A stretch of DNA of 64,000 nucleotides from positions 10,791-74,790 of the forward strand of contig CAVOKZ010000030.1 of the NCBI GenBank assembly GCA_963696625.1, read 5' to 3'. The notes under the pieces are model-generated. The model saw nothing but the letters and a program-made list of their open reading frames with translations, made no database searches and had not been told where the DNA came from. Source of the DNA: JAWVFN01 sp963696625. Lineage in GTDB: Bacteria > Actinomycetota > Thermoleophilia > Solirubrobacterales > 70-9. The first letter of the stretch is position 1. Each line of letters begins with the position of its first letter. Position numbers and translations under genes: made by a program. Positions 43,539-51,612 of this stretch are shown one piece after another.

Positions 43539-44330
43539 TCAGGCAGGTTCGGTTGCGCCGAGCAAGCCGGCCTTCCGCAGGGCCGACTGGGCCGACTCGC
43601 GCAGCTCGGCCTCCTGGGCATCGCGCGCCTTGGCGGTGTCGCGGTCGGCCCTGAACTCGAGCCGGGCGCCGTCGACCACGTTGAGCTCGGTGAGGCGCAC
43701 CTCTCCAGCGCCGGCCCCTTCGATCGCGGTCCGGGCCGCGTCGAGGTCGGTTCCGGGCGGGACCCAGATCGAGACCACCGTCGGCGCCCTCGCGCTCCCG
43801 ACCGAGTTGTTGACGACCCCGTTCGAGGTCAGGTGCTCGTTGGGGATCACGACCATCTCGCCGTTGCCGGCGTCGATCGAGGTGAAGCTGAGGCCGATGT
43901 CGGCGACCCTGCCCTCGCGCTCGGCGATCGTGACCAGGTCGCCGATCCGCACGGGCTGGGTGATCGCGATCACGACTCCGGCCACCGCGTTGGCGATCAC
44001 CTGGCGCCCGGCGTAGCCGACGACCAGCCCGAGGACGGCGGTCGAGGCGAGGATCCCGGTCGCCAGCCGCTTGATCTCGGCGAACTGGCTCAAGGCCAGC
44101 GCAGCGCCGATCAGGATGATCACGACGAAGAGGAGCCGCCTCAGCAGGCGCAGCCGGGTTCGGGCTTCGCGCGAGAATACGTTCGTGTCGACTCGCGAGG
44201 CGGCGTCCTCGGCCCGGCCGAATATGACGCGGTCGACGAGCACGGCGATCCCGATCGCGACCAGCATCGTGATCGCGGCCGAGACCTGGTTGCCGTGGGC
44301 CTCCCAGAAGGTTTGGCCTGCGAGCAGCAT
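43539..44330 (-). CDS. MscS-family mechanosensitive channel
   Basis: A 263-aa small-conductance mechanosensitive channel protein that would open under membrane tension. Three hydrophobic segments are followed by the pore-helix-like GILASTAVLGLVVGYAGRQV and the beta domain IAITQPVRIGDLVTIAEREG with VADIGLSFTSIDAGNGEMVV and IPNEHLTSNGVVNNS. The C-terminal alpha/beta domain is present and then an Ala/Glu-rich end. Divergent from the HAD gene, with a dispersed repeat between. Confidence 0.9.
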   Translation of the reverse strand: MLLAGQTFWEAHGNQVSAAITMLVAIGIAVLVDRVIFGRAEDAASRVDTNVFSREARTRLRLLRRLLFVVIILIGAALALSQFAEIKRLATGILASTAVLGLVVGYAGRQVIANAVAGVVIAITQPVRIGDLVTIAEREGRVADIGLSFTSIDAGNGEMVVIPNEHLTSNGVVNNSVGSARAPTVVSIWVPPGTDLDAARTAIEGAGAGEVRLTELNVVDGARLEFRADRDTAKARDAQEAELRESAQSALRKAGLLGATEPA

Positions 44331-44344
44331 CGATTTGCCAGCCT

Positions 44345-44416
44345 ATCGGCGGATATGGGCCATTCATGGAGAACCCTCGACCGCCGCGAGCGGACGCGAA
44401 GCGGAGGAGGCGGCGG
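44345..44416. repeat. Dispersed hairpin repeat, copy B
   Basis: Inverted relative to copy A at 30142-30213, differing at only a handful of positions. It separates the MscS-like gene from the HAD gene and overlaps the annotated ATG of the latter. Confidence 0.85.
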
Positions 44417-45052
44417 TTGAGGCCGGCGACCAGGGTCGTCTTCCTCGATGCGCTCGGCACACTCGTCGAGCTCGAGCCTCCATGGGTTCATCTGCGCGAA
44501 TTCGTGCCGGATCGGATCTCAGACGAGACCCTGGTCGCGGCGGTGCGCGCCGAGATGGCCTACTACCGAGCCCACGCCGCCGAGGGCCGCGACCAGGCCT
44601 CGCTCGCCGATCTGCGCCGGCGCTGCGCCAAGCTGATCACCCGCGAGCTGGGCGCCGAGGTCACGGTCGAGCAGCTCCTGGCCTCGGTTCGGTTCGACGC
44701 CTACCCGGATTCCTCGCCGGCGCTGGCGGAGCTGCGCGAGCTCGGCGTCAAGCTCTTCGTTGTCTCCAATTGGGACGTCTCGCTGCACACGGTGCTCGAG
44801 CGCACCGGGCTCTCGGGCCTGCTCGACGGCACCGTCACCTCGGCCGAGGCCGGCGCGAGCAAGCCCGACCCGGCCGTCTTCGAGACGACGCTCGAGCTCT
44901 CCGGATGCGAGGCGGCCGAGGCGCTGCACGTCGGCGACACTCCCGCCGAGGACGTCGCGGGCGCGGCCGCCGCCGGCATCCGCGCGCTGCTGATCGACCG
45001 CGGCGGGCACGGCGATATCGCGACGCTGCGGGAGATCAGCGAGCATCTCTGA
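44366..45052 (+). CDS. HAD-family hydrolase
   Basis: A HAD phosphatase-like protein with VVFLDALGTLVELEPPWVHL (first Asp of motif I, though the second acidic position is Ala-Leu rather than the usual x-Asp), VVSNWDVSLHTVLERTG (motif II Ser/Asn), KPDPAVFETTLELSG (motif III Lys) and HVGDTPAEDVAGAAAAGI (motif IV Asp). The change in DALGT from the usual DxDGT suggests altered or lost phosphatase activity. The first residues MENPRPPRADAKRRRRR lie within repeat B; a TTG at 44417 may be the true start. Confidence 0.83.
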   Translation: MENPRPPRADAKRRRRRLRPATRVVFLDALGTLVELEPPWVHLREFVPDRISDETLVAAVRAEMAYYRAHAAEGRDQASLADLRRRCAKLITRELGAEVTVEQLLASVRFDAYPDSSPALAELRELGVKLFVVSNWDVSLHTVLERTGLSGLLDGTVTSAEAGASKPDPAVFETTLELSGCEAAEALHVGDTPAEDVAGAAAAGIRALLIDRGGHGDIATLREISEHL

Positions 45053-45056
45053 CCCC

Positions 45057-46289
45057 GTGGAGCCCACCGCCCCCATCGAGAGGCCCTTCTACCGTTTCGT
45101 CGGCGCCGCGATCGACGACGGTCTCTGGTTCGCCGCCTTCCTCTTCTCCCTCACTTTCGTGCCCGCGGACGCTTCAGCTGAGGTCTTCGGAATCCTCGTC
45201 CTCGTCTTCGCCTCGCTCTGGCTCAACTACTTCACCTACTGCGAGACGAAGTGGGGGATGACGATGGGCAAGCGCGTGCTCGGGCTGCGCGTGCTCGCCG
45301 GGGACGAAAGCAAGGCGACCTTCGGGGCCTGCTCGATCCGCAACCTGCTGCGGCCGGTCGATTACCTGCTGATCGGGCCGATCATGATCGCGACCACCGG
45401 ACGCCACCAGCGGCTCGGCGACAAGCTCGGTGACACGATCGTCGTCCGCGAGCGCCAGCCCTACGCCCCCGATTCGCAGAAGCGCGCGGCGGCCCGCAGT
45501 CCCGAGGCCGAGGCCGAGGACGTCCCCCTGACCGACCGCGAGCACAAGCCGCTGACGGTGGGCGCCGATCCTCCTCCCGCGGCGGTAGCGCGGACGCCGG
45601 CGCTCGGCGACGGGTTTCCCTACGGGACCTGGTCGGCCCGCACCACCTTCTGGGGTCTGCTCGCCGGGCTCTTCCTCGCGGTCTTCATCGCGCCGCTGCT
45701 GGTGCTGCCTTTCGACCCCGACTTCTCCTCGCTCGGAGCGACGCTCGCCGCCCAGGTGCTGCTGACCGCGGCGCTGCTCGGGACCGCGATCTACATCGCT
45801 CGCCGCCCCGAGCCGCTCGCCGACTACCGAGCCGCGCTGCGCCGCCTCGGCTGGCGCTCGTTCAAGCCGATGGCGATCGCGAAGATGTTCGGGGTGCTGT
45901 TCGCCTTCTACGTCGTGATCTTGCTCTACTCGACCTTCGTCACGACCCCGGAGCAGGAGGACATCGGCTCCGACCTCGGCCTCGACCGCGGCATCCTCCT
46001 CGCCTCGATCGTGGTGTTCCTGATCTGCGTCGTCGCGCCGATCGCCGAGGAGACCTTCTTCCGCGGCTTCCTCTACGGCGGCTTCCGCCAGCGGCTGTCG
46101 CGGATCCCGGCGGCCTCGATCTCGGGTCTCATCTTCGGCCTCGTCCACGCCCCGACCGGAATCACCACCGTGATCCCGCTCGCGGCCCTCGGCATCGGGC
46201 TCGCCCTGCTCTACGAGTGGACCGGCTCGATCTGGCCGGGGATCATCGCCCACGCGATCAACAATTCGCTGGCCCTCGCCGCCAACTGA
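45057..46289 (+). CDS. RDD domain fused to CPBP (Abi) intramembrane protease
   Basis: A 410-aa two-part membrane protein. Residues 10-135 are an RDD domain (FYRFVGAAIDDGLW, GMTMGKRVLGLRVLAG, RHQRLGDKLGDTIVV). After a hydrophilic linker rich in Ala, Glu and Pro comes a CPBP-family glutamyl-type protease with several membrane segments, the catalytic PIAEETFFRGFLYGGFRQRL and IFGLVHAPTG, and a C-terminal HAINNSLALAAN. CPBP proteases process lipoproteins or act in bacteriocin self-immunity; RDD proteins are thought to be transporters. It starts at GTG four bases after the HAD gene. Confidence 0.87.
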   Translation: MEPTAPIERPFYRFVGAAIDDGLWFAAFLFSLTFVPADASAEVFGILVLVFASLWLNYFTYCETKWGMTMGKRVLGLRVLAGDESKATFGACSIRNLLRPVDYLLIGPIMIATTGRHQRLGDKLGDTIVVRERQPYAPDSQKRAAARSPEAEAEDVPLTDREHKPLTVGADPPPAAVARTPALGDGFPYGTWSARTTFWGLLAGLFLAVFIAPLLVLPFDPDFSSLGATLAAQVLLTAALLGTAIYIARRPEPLADYRAALRRLGWRSFKPMAIAKMFGVLFAFYVVILLYSTFVTTPEQEDIGSDLGLDRGILLASIVVFLICVVAPIAEETFFRGFLYGGFRQRLSRIPAASISGLIFGLVHAPTGITTVIPLAALGIGLALLYEWTGSIWPGIIAHAINNSLALAAN

Positions 46290-46310
46290 GCCCCCTCAAG
46301 ACCCTGGGCG

Positions 46311-47279
46311 ATGCTTGATCGAGCAGGTAACATGCGCGCCCGCATGATTCGCCACCGGATCAAGGGTGCGTTGTGCGTCGGGGTAGCAGCGAGTGCCTTC
46401 CTGGCCCTCGCCCCCGCCGCGCACGCCGACTCGCTCGAGCTGACGCTATCGGGGAGGGGCCTGAAGAATCAGGTCGCCTCGATCGCCGGCACCGTCAACG
46501 TCACCGGCCAGCTCAGCAATCCGGGCGGCCCCGGCGTCCCGGTCACCGTCACCGTTGACGTCGGCGGCGAGGAGATCATCAAGCGCGAGATCCTGACCCA
46601 GACCCAGGGCAACTTCACGATCCCGATCGAGGTCAATCGCTGCTGCCAGTACCGGATCAGCGCGACCGCGACGCCTCCCGCGGGGCCGGTGACGAAGACC
46701 ACCGCCTTCAACGTCGGCGGCATCCCCAAGCTCCACAATGGCAGCACCGGCCCGAAGGTCGCGCTCTTCCACAAGGTGCTGCGCGATCAGGGCTACTTCG
46801 TTCGCGGCAACAAGAAGTTCGGCTCGAGCACGCGCCTCGCGATCCTCGCCTTCCGCAAGGTCAACAATCTGAAGCGCAGCGAGTCCTACACGAGGAGCAT
46901 CTTCCGGACGCTGCTGATGGGCAAGGGCGCCTTCCCCCTCCAGCACCCCGAGGACGGCAAGCACGTCGAGTCCGACCTCTCGCGCCAGGTTCTCGTCCTC
47001 GCCGAGGGGGGCAAGCCGAAGTACACGTTCCCGATCTCGTCGGGCACATCGGCGACGCCGACGGTGACCGGCAAGTTCAGCTTCTATATGAAGACCCCGG
47101 GCTACAACGCGAAGCGCATGTACTACTCCGCCTACTTCATCCGCGGCTATGCGACCCACGGCTACAACCCGGTGCCGAACTACCCGGCGAGCCACGGCTG
47201 CCTGCGTAACCCGATTGCCGATTCAGTCTTCATCTACAACTGGATCAACATCGGCGACACGATCTACGTCTACCACTAG
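46311..47279 (+). CDS. L,D-transpeptidase (YkuD-type) with peptidoglycan-binding domain
   Basis: A 322-aa exported protein. Signal peptide near residues 15-40 (CVGVAASAFLALAPAAHA), an Ig-like region around residues 45-130, a peptidoglycan-binding domain (GSTGPKVALFHKVLRDQGYF, FGSSTRLAILAFRKVN) and the YkuD domain with the His...SHGC site in ATHGYNPVPNYPASHGCLRN. It would cross-link meso-diaminopimelate stem peptides outside the membrane. Internal ATGs at codons 8 and 12 are alternative starts. Confidence 0.9.
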   Translation: MLDRAGNMRARMIRHRIKGALCVGVAASAFLALAPAAHADSLELTLSGRGLKNQVASIAGTVNVTGQLSNPGGPGVPVTVTVDVGGEEIIKREILTQTQGNFTIPIEVNRCCQYRISATATPPAGPVTKTTAFNVGGIPKLHNGSTGPKVALFHKVLRDQGYFVRGNKKFGSSTRLAILAFRKVNNLKRSESYTRSIFRTLLMGKGAFPLQHPEDGKHVESDLSRQVLVLAEGGKPKYTFPISSGTSATPTVTGKFSFYMKTPGYNAKRMYYSAYFIRGYATHGYNPVPNYPASHGCLRNPIADSVFIYNWINIGDTIYVYH

Positions 47280-47305
47280 GTCGCGTCCCCGATAGGCTCG
47301 CCCCG

Positions 47306-47758
47306 GTGAGCGAGCAGAGCCTGCGAATCGGCCTCTTCGTCTTCGGCGGCATCAACCTCGCCCTCGGCCTGGTGATGATGCTCGCGCCGGGCTTCTTCTT
47401 CGACAACATCGGCACCTACGGGCTGCGCAACGATCACTTCATCGGGGACCTCGGCAGCTTCCACATCGCCGCCGGCGCCGGGCTGCTCTACTCGATCCGC
47501 CGCCCGAGCTGGCGGGCGCCGCTGCTCTACGTGTCGGCGGCCTGGTACGCGCTCCACGCGATCAACCACCTGTTCGACATCGGCGAGGACAACGAGGGCG
47601 ATGGGCGCGGCATCGCCGACACGGTGCTGCTCGCGGTCGGCGCCGCCGCGCTCTACTACCTCGCCCGCGCCGCTGACCGCGGCGAGCCGGGCAGCGGCCT
47701 CTCCGAGCCACCGCGCGGCCTGCCCCCGCGGCCGTCGGACTACCCGCCCGGGGACTAG
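47306..47758 (+). CDS. Small four-pass membrane protein, unknown function
   Basis: A 150-aa protein from a GTG start with four hydrophobic segments: GLFVFGGINLALGLVMMLAP, DLGSFHIAAGAGLLYSI, LLYVSAAWYALHAINHLFDI and TVLLAVGAAALYYLARA, and a Pro-rich cytoplasmic end. The layout resembles DUF4345-like membrane proteins, but the match is not certain. The final codons abut the IS1595 target duplication, so its end may be intact by chance. Confidence 0.6.
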   Translation: MSEQSLRIGLFVFGGINLALGLVMMLAPGFFFDNIGTYGLRNDHFIGDLGSFHIAAGAGLLYSIRRPSWRAPLLYVSAAWYALHAINHLFDIGEDNEGDGRGIADTVLLAVGAAALYYLARAADRGEPGSGLSEPPRGLPPRPSDYPPGD

Positions 47759-47764
47759 ATGAGT

Positions 47765-48765
47765 GATGCGTATCCGGTTCGCTCCATCCGGCCATTGCCG
47801 TAGCTTCGGCCGCATGGCGCGGCTGGCATACCCTCGAACCATCATGGAGTTCCAGGAGCGCTTTGCGACCGAGGAGGCCTGCCGCGAGTACCTGTTCGCC
47901 TCGCGCTGGCCGCAAGGCTTCGTCTGCCCGGGGTGCGGTGGCGGGCGGGCGGGCGCCGAGACGCGCCGGCATCTGTGGGTCTGCACGAGCTGCGGCCAGC
48001 AAAGCTCGGTCACGGCGGGGACGGTCATGCACGGCACCCGCACGCCGCTGCGGGCGTGGTTTTGGGCGGCCTACCTGGTGGCCACCCATCACCCGGGAAT
48101 CTCGGCCAAGCAGCTCCAGCGCCAGCTCGGGCTCTCGCGCTATGAGACCGCCTGGCTGATACTCCAGAAGCTGCGACGGGCAATGATCGCGCCCGAGCGC
48201 TCGCGGCTCACGCGTGAGGTCGAGATCGACGAGTTCTACCTTGGTGGGCACGAGGAAGGCCTCAAAGGCGGGCGCGAGCGCGGCAAGAAGGCGCTTTGCG
48301 GGGTTGCGATCGAGGTCCGTGGCGCCGGCTCGGGGCGACTGCGCCTCGGCGTTCTGCCTGATGCATCCGGTCCCTCGCTGCTGGACTTCACCAAGGCAAC
48401 GACGGAGCCTGGTGCAACCGTTCATACCGACGGTCTTCAGTCCTACAAGACCTTGGCCAAGAACGGCTATCGACACCGGCGCAGGCCACAGAGCACCGCC
48501 GGGCCGGGCGAGCAACTGCTACCGCGAGCCCACCGGGCGATCTCGAACCTGAAGGCTTGGATGGACGGCACCCATCGAGGCGTCTCTGATCGGCACCTGG
48601 CCGTCTACCTCGATGAGTACGTCTTTCGTCACAACCGGCGGGTCACGCCGATGGCCGCCTTCCAGACCCTGCTCGGCCTCAGCGCCGTTCACGAGCCCAC
48701 CACCTATGCCCAGATCACCGATCAAGAGGCCGCATGACTAGCTTGGAGTCAACCGGATACGCATC
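47765..48765 (+). mobile_element. IS1595-family insertion sequence
   Basis: A 1001-bp element with 15-bp perfect terminal repeats GATGCGTATCCGGTT (plus further matches inward), flanked by an 8-bp target duplication AGATGAGT at 47757-47764 and 48766-48773. The 8-bp duplication is characteristic of IS1595. One transposase gene is present and intact, so the element may still be active. Confidence 0.93.
47814..48737 (+). CDS. IS1595-family transposase
   Basis: About 307 aa. N-terminal zinc ribbon with CPGCGGG and CTSCGQ, and helix-turn-helix ISAKQLQRQLGLSRYETAW, then the DDE/N domain: Asp in EVEIDEFYLGG, Asp in TVHTDGLQSYKTL, and YLDEYVFRHNRRVTP near the C-terminus. The ATG at 47814 lies just inside the left terminal repeat; ATG 47844 is also possible. 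No overlap with neighbours. Confidence 0.92.
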   Translation: MARLAYPRTIMEFQERFATEEACREYLFASRWPQGFVCPGCGGGRAGAETRRHLWVCTSCGQQSSVTAGTVMHGTRTPLRAWFWAAYLVATHHPGISAKQLQRQLGLSRYETAWLILQKLRRAMIAPERSRLTREVEIDEFYLGGHEEGLKGGRERGKKALCGVAIEVRGAGSGRLRLGVLPDASGPSLLDFTKATTEPGATVHTDGLQSYKTLAKNGYRHRRRPQSTAGPGEQLLPRAHRAISNLKAWMDGTHRGVSDRHLAVYLDEYVFRHNRRVTPMAAFQTLLGLSAVHEPTTYAQITDQEAA

Positions 48766-48814
48766 AGATGAGTAGTTCCACGACCCCGCACGCTGCCCTG
48801 GAACTAATCATCTG

Positions 48815-49096
48815 ATGGCGCGGATCTTCCTGGCCGGCGCGGCGGGGGTGATCGGCGATCGCCTGGTTCCGATGCTGCGCGCCGCCGGGGCGAAGAAGCT
48901 GATCGCCCAGAGCATCGCCTTCATCTACGCCCCCGAAGGCCCGATGGTGCAGACGGAGGAGGGTCGCCTGCCCAGCCCGAAAGGGCCGCCGCCGTTCGGC
49001 CCGGGGTCCGCCGCGATGCAGGCGCTCGAGCGTTCGCTGGACTGGAAGCCGCGCCACCCGAGCTGGCGCCAAGGGTTCGCCGAGGCGCTCGGTTAG
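48815..49096 (+). pseudogene. NAD-dependent epimerase/dehydratase with a large in-frame internal deletion
   Basis: This 93-codon frame starts like an extended SDR epimerase (ARIFLAGAAGVIGDRLVPML, the Rossmann start) and continues directly into what is normally about residue 220: AGAKKLIAQSIAFIYAPEGP then SLDWKPRHPSWRQGFAEALG at the end. About 200 residues including the catalytic Tyr-x-x-x-Lys are absent. The frame is otherwise open. It is probably an inactive remnant left by deletion. Confidence 0.75.
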
Positions 49097-49107
49097 GTTC
49101 CCTCGCC

Positions 49108-49647
49108 TTGTCCGCCGACCTCGAGACCCTGACCGCCGAGCTGCGCGAGCATGCCGTCGTGCGCGGCAAGGTGACGCTCTCGAGCGGCCAGGAGGCCGAC
49201 TACTACGTCGACGCCAAGCGCGCCCTGCTGCGCCCCGCCGCCTACAACGCAGTCGGCGTGCTGCTCGCCGCGGCGGCGATCGACCACGACGCGACCGCAA
49301 TAGGCGGGATGACGATGGGCGCCGACCCGCTCGCTTGCGCGGCGCTCGGCGCTCCCGGCGGCGAGCAGCTCGTCGCCTTCTTCGTCCGCAAGGAACGCAA
49401 GGAGCACGGCCTCCAGCGCTGGATCGAGGGGCCGGTGCTCGAGAAGGGCACCCGCTGCCTCGTGGTCGAAGACGTCGTCACCACCGGCGGATCGACTGTG
49501 CGGGCGATCGAGCGGATCTCCGAGGAAGGCCTCGAGATCGCCGGGACCGTCTGCGTCGTCGACCGCCTGGCCGGCGGCGGCGAAGCGATCGAGGCGGCGG
49601 GCGGCGGCCCGTTTCGGGCGCTGACCACCGTCGAGGAGCTCCTCTAG
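49108..49647 (+). CDS. pyrE: Orotate phosphoribosyltransferase
   Basis: PyrE (179 aa) converts orotate and PRPP to orotidine monophosphate. It has VVRGKVTLSSGQEADYYVDA, GGMTMGADPLACA, KERKEHGLQRWIEG and the PRPP loop CLVVEDVVTTGGSTVRAIE. A TTG start at 49108 follows the epimerase remnant by 11 bases. It converges with a lipoprotein gene, overlapping its stop by four bases. Confidence 0.94.
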   Translation: MSADLETLTAELREHAVVRGKVTLSSGQEADYYVDAKRALLRPAAYNAVGVLLAAAAIDHDATAIGGMTMGADPLACAALGAPGGEQLVAFFVRKERKEHGLQRWIEGPVLEKGTRCLVVEDVVTTGGSTVRAIERISEEGLEIAGTVCVVDRLAGGGEAIEAAGGGPFRALTTVEELL

Positions 49648-50237
49648 CCGGCCCCTTCGACCGGTCGTCCCCGCAGTGAGTGGATGATCGCGTCGACCTG
49701 CTCGACGAACGGCGAGCGCACGCCGGCGTTGCGGCTCGCGAGCACCGGGTAGGCGGCGATCCCCTCGCGGCGGAGGACGACCAGCGTCAGCCGCTGGGCG
49801 ACGCCGCTGGTCTCGAGCTTGCCGTCGCCGGTCGCGATCGCCGCCGGGTACTGCGCCTCGTAGGGCCGGGTGCCGGTCGGCTTCAGGTCGGTGAACCCGT
49901 CGAGGTTCTCGAGCGCGTCGGCCGCGTACTGCTCGAGCGGCGCGTCGAGCGCCTCGTCGGTGCGGTCGGCCGTGATCGAGACCGCTACGACTTTGTCGGG
50001 CGACCCGAGCAGCGTCGTCGCTCCGTTTGTGGCCACCGTCCAGGCGGGCGGCACCGAGATCGAGAACCCCGCCGTCGGGTTGATATAGCTCTGCCAGCGC
50101 TTCGGCGGCTTCGCCGGCGGGTCGATGGTCTCGGCCTGTCGGGTGGCGGCGGTGGTCGAGGGCCCGCCGTCGTCTCCGCAGCCCGAAAGGAGGGCGACGA
50201 GGCCCAGTGCGATCAGCGTTCTCTTCCCCCGGCTCAT
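49644..50237 (-). CDS. Lipoprotein, unknown function
   Basis: A 197-aa protein: signal peptide with lipobox ALLSGCGDDG, then a compact domain beginning about residue 50 (SYINPTAGFSISVPPAWTVA), resembling PsbP/MOG1 or DUF1795-type folds found in actinobacterial surface lipoproteins. No catalytic motif is seen. Its end overlaps pyrE by four bases. Transcribed away from the tRNA gene that is just upstream. Confidence 0.7.
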   Translation of the reverse strand: MSRGKRTLIALGLVALLSGCGDDGGPSTTAATRQAETIDPPAKPPKRWQSYINPTAGFSISVPPAWTVATNGATTLLGSPDKVVAVSITADRTDEALDAPLEQYAADALENLDGFTDLKPTGTRPYEAQYPAAIATGDGKLETSGVAQRLTLVVLRREGIAAYPVLASRNAGVRSPFVEQVDAIIHSLRGRPVEGAG

Positions 50238-50238
50238 A

Positions 50239-50312
50239 CGCCCCGAGCAGGATTCGAACCTGCGGCCTTCCCCTTAGGAGGGGGACGCTCTATCCAGCTG
50301 AGCTACCGGGGC
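50239..50312 (-). tRNA. tRNA-Arg (anticodon CCU)
   Basis: A 74-nt cloverleaf on the minus strand: acceptor stem GCCCCGG paired with TCGGGGC (one G-U), D-arm with AGCTCAGCTGGATAGAGC, anticodon loop CTCCTAA giving CCU, T-arm CAGGTTCGAATCCTG. The CCA end is not encoded. It lies between a lipoprotein gene and the DsbA-like gene. Confidence 0.96.
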
Positions 50313-50342
50313 CGGGCGCGATCGTAGCGCCGGGGCCCGTGG

Positions 50343-51107
50343 CTACTGAACCTTGGCGATCGCCGCCGAGATCTGCTCGAAGCTCGGCACCGACCCGCCG
50401 CCCAGCGGCTCCTGGCCGTTGGGGCCGGAGACGACGATCGAAGGAGTTCCGGTGAATCCGAGCGCGGAGGCCTCCTTGTCGTTGGCGTCGATCGTCGGCT
50501 TCCACTTGGCGACGGCGCGGTCGGCGTTCCACTTGCCGAGGTCGGGGACGCCGGCGTCCTCGGCGATCTGCTCGAGGAAGTCGTCGGTGATGTAGCCGGA
50601 GTTCTCGGCTTGCTGCCGGTCGTAGAAGGTGATGAGGTAATCCCAGTACTTGTTCTGCTCGCCGGCGGCGTAGGCGGCGGCCGCGGCGTCGGTTGACTCG
50701 GGGCCGATGATCACCCACTGCTTGAAGTCGTACTTGGCGGTGCCCGGCTTGACGTACTGGTCGACGAGCTGAGGGAAGACGGTGTTGCCGAACTGGCGGC
50801 AGATCGGGCACTGGGGGTCGCCGAACTCGGTGATCGTCACCGCGGCGTTCTGATCGCCGAGGATCGTGTTGCTCTGGGGGATGCCGGCGATCGTCGAGAG
50901 GGCGCCGCCGCTCGGTGCATCTGGTTCGTTGTCGTCGCCGCCCTGGCTGATCGCGATCAGCGCCACGATCACGGCCGCGGCGGCGAAGAAGGCGATCACG
51001 CTGAGCTGGGTGACCCGCTTGCGGCGCGCGGCGGCACCGGCGTCCGACGCCTCGGCCTGCAGGCGCCGCTCGCGCAGTTCCTCCCTCTGGTCTTGTTGGT
51101 CGTTCAT
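50343..51107 (-). CDS. Membrane-anchored DsbA-like thiol-disulfide oxidoreductase
   Basis: A 254-aa protein with a charged cytoplasmic start, one membrane segment (LSVIAFFAAAAVIVALIAI) and an extracytoplasmic thioredoxin-like domain. VTITEFGDPQCPICRQFGNT carries the CPIC active site and GFTGTPSIVVSGPNG the cis-Pro loop. The actinobacterial homologues introduce disulfides in exported proteins. VKOR, 13 bases downstream on the same strand, would reoxidise it through quinones. Confidence 0.92.
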   Translation of the reverse strand: MNDQQDQREELRERRLQAEASDAGAAARRKRVTQLSVIAFFAAAAVIVALIAISQGGDDNEPDAPSGGALSTIAGIPQSNTILGDQNAAVTITEFGDPQCPICRQFGNTVFPQLVDQYVKPGTAKYDFKQWVIIGPESTDAAAAAYAAGEQNKYWDYLITFYDRQQAENSGYITDDFLEQIAEDAGVPDLGKWNADRAVAKWKPTIDANDKEASALGFTGTPSIVVSGPNGQEPLGGGSVPSFEQISAAIAKVQ

Positions 51108-51120
51108 CGAAATCGGAACC

Positions 51121-51612
51121 CTAGGGCTCTTGCCCAAAATAACCATAAGCGCGCGCGGCGTTGAGCGCCAGAAGCACCGTCATCAGAGCGGCGCTCGCCA
51201 CGCACCACTGGCAGAGGGCGTCGATCACAAACAGTTCGAGGTAGGTGAGGTAGGCGCTGAAGCCGAAGCCGATCAGGGAGAGCATCAGCCCGGCGAAGCG
51301 GCCCGGGTCGCCGCGCAGCGCCACCGCCCCGAGGATCAGCACGTAGCCCCCGGCACCGATCGCCGCGACATTGACGCCGGCGAGATGCGAGTACTTCGAC
51401 TGGGCCACGGTCTCGCAGCCGTTGCCGCCGGCGACGCATAGCGGGGTTCCGCCGTTGAACTCGGTCAGGGCCACGTAGAGCGCTACGCCGATCCCGAGGG
51501 CGGCGACTATGCCGGCGGCGATTCTGAGGCGGCGCTCGGAGGGGATGCCTCTTCCTCCTCGGGCTCGTCGTAGAGGCTCTCGGCGGCGAGCTCCTGGGCG
51601 CGCTTGCTCCAC
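51121..51612 (-). CDS. Vitamin K epoxide reductase (VKOR) family protein
   Basis: VKOR-type quinone-dependent disulfide generator with four membrane segments. Periplasmic loop cysteines are in PLCVAGGNGCETVAQSKYSH and the active pair in LCQWCVASAALM. The core starts at RRLRIAAGIVAALGIGVALY (about 51560), where no ATG or GTG is available. The nearest in-frame start upstream is GTG 51612, used here, which overlaps the end of the preceding gene by about 105 bases. The first 25 residues are therefore doubtful. Confidence 0.85.
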   Translation of the reverse strand: MEQARPGARRREPLRRARGGRGIPSERRLRIAAGIVAALGIGVALYVALTEFNGGTPLCVAGGNGCETVAQSKYSHLAGVNVAAIGAGGYVLILGAVALRGDPGRFAGLMLSLIGFGFSAYLTYLELFVIDALCQWCVASAALMTVLLALNAARAYGYFGQEP

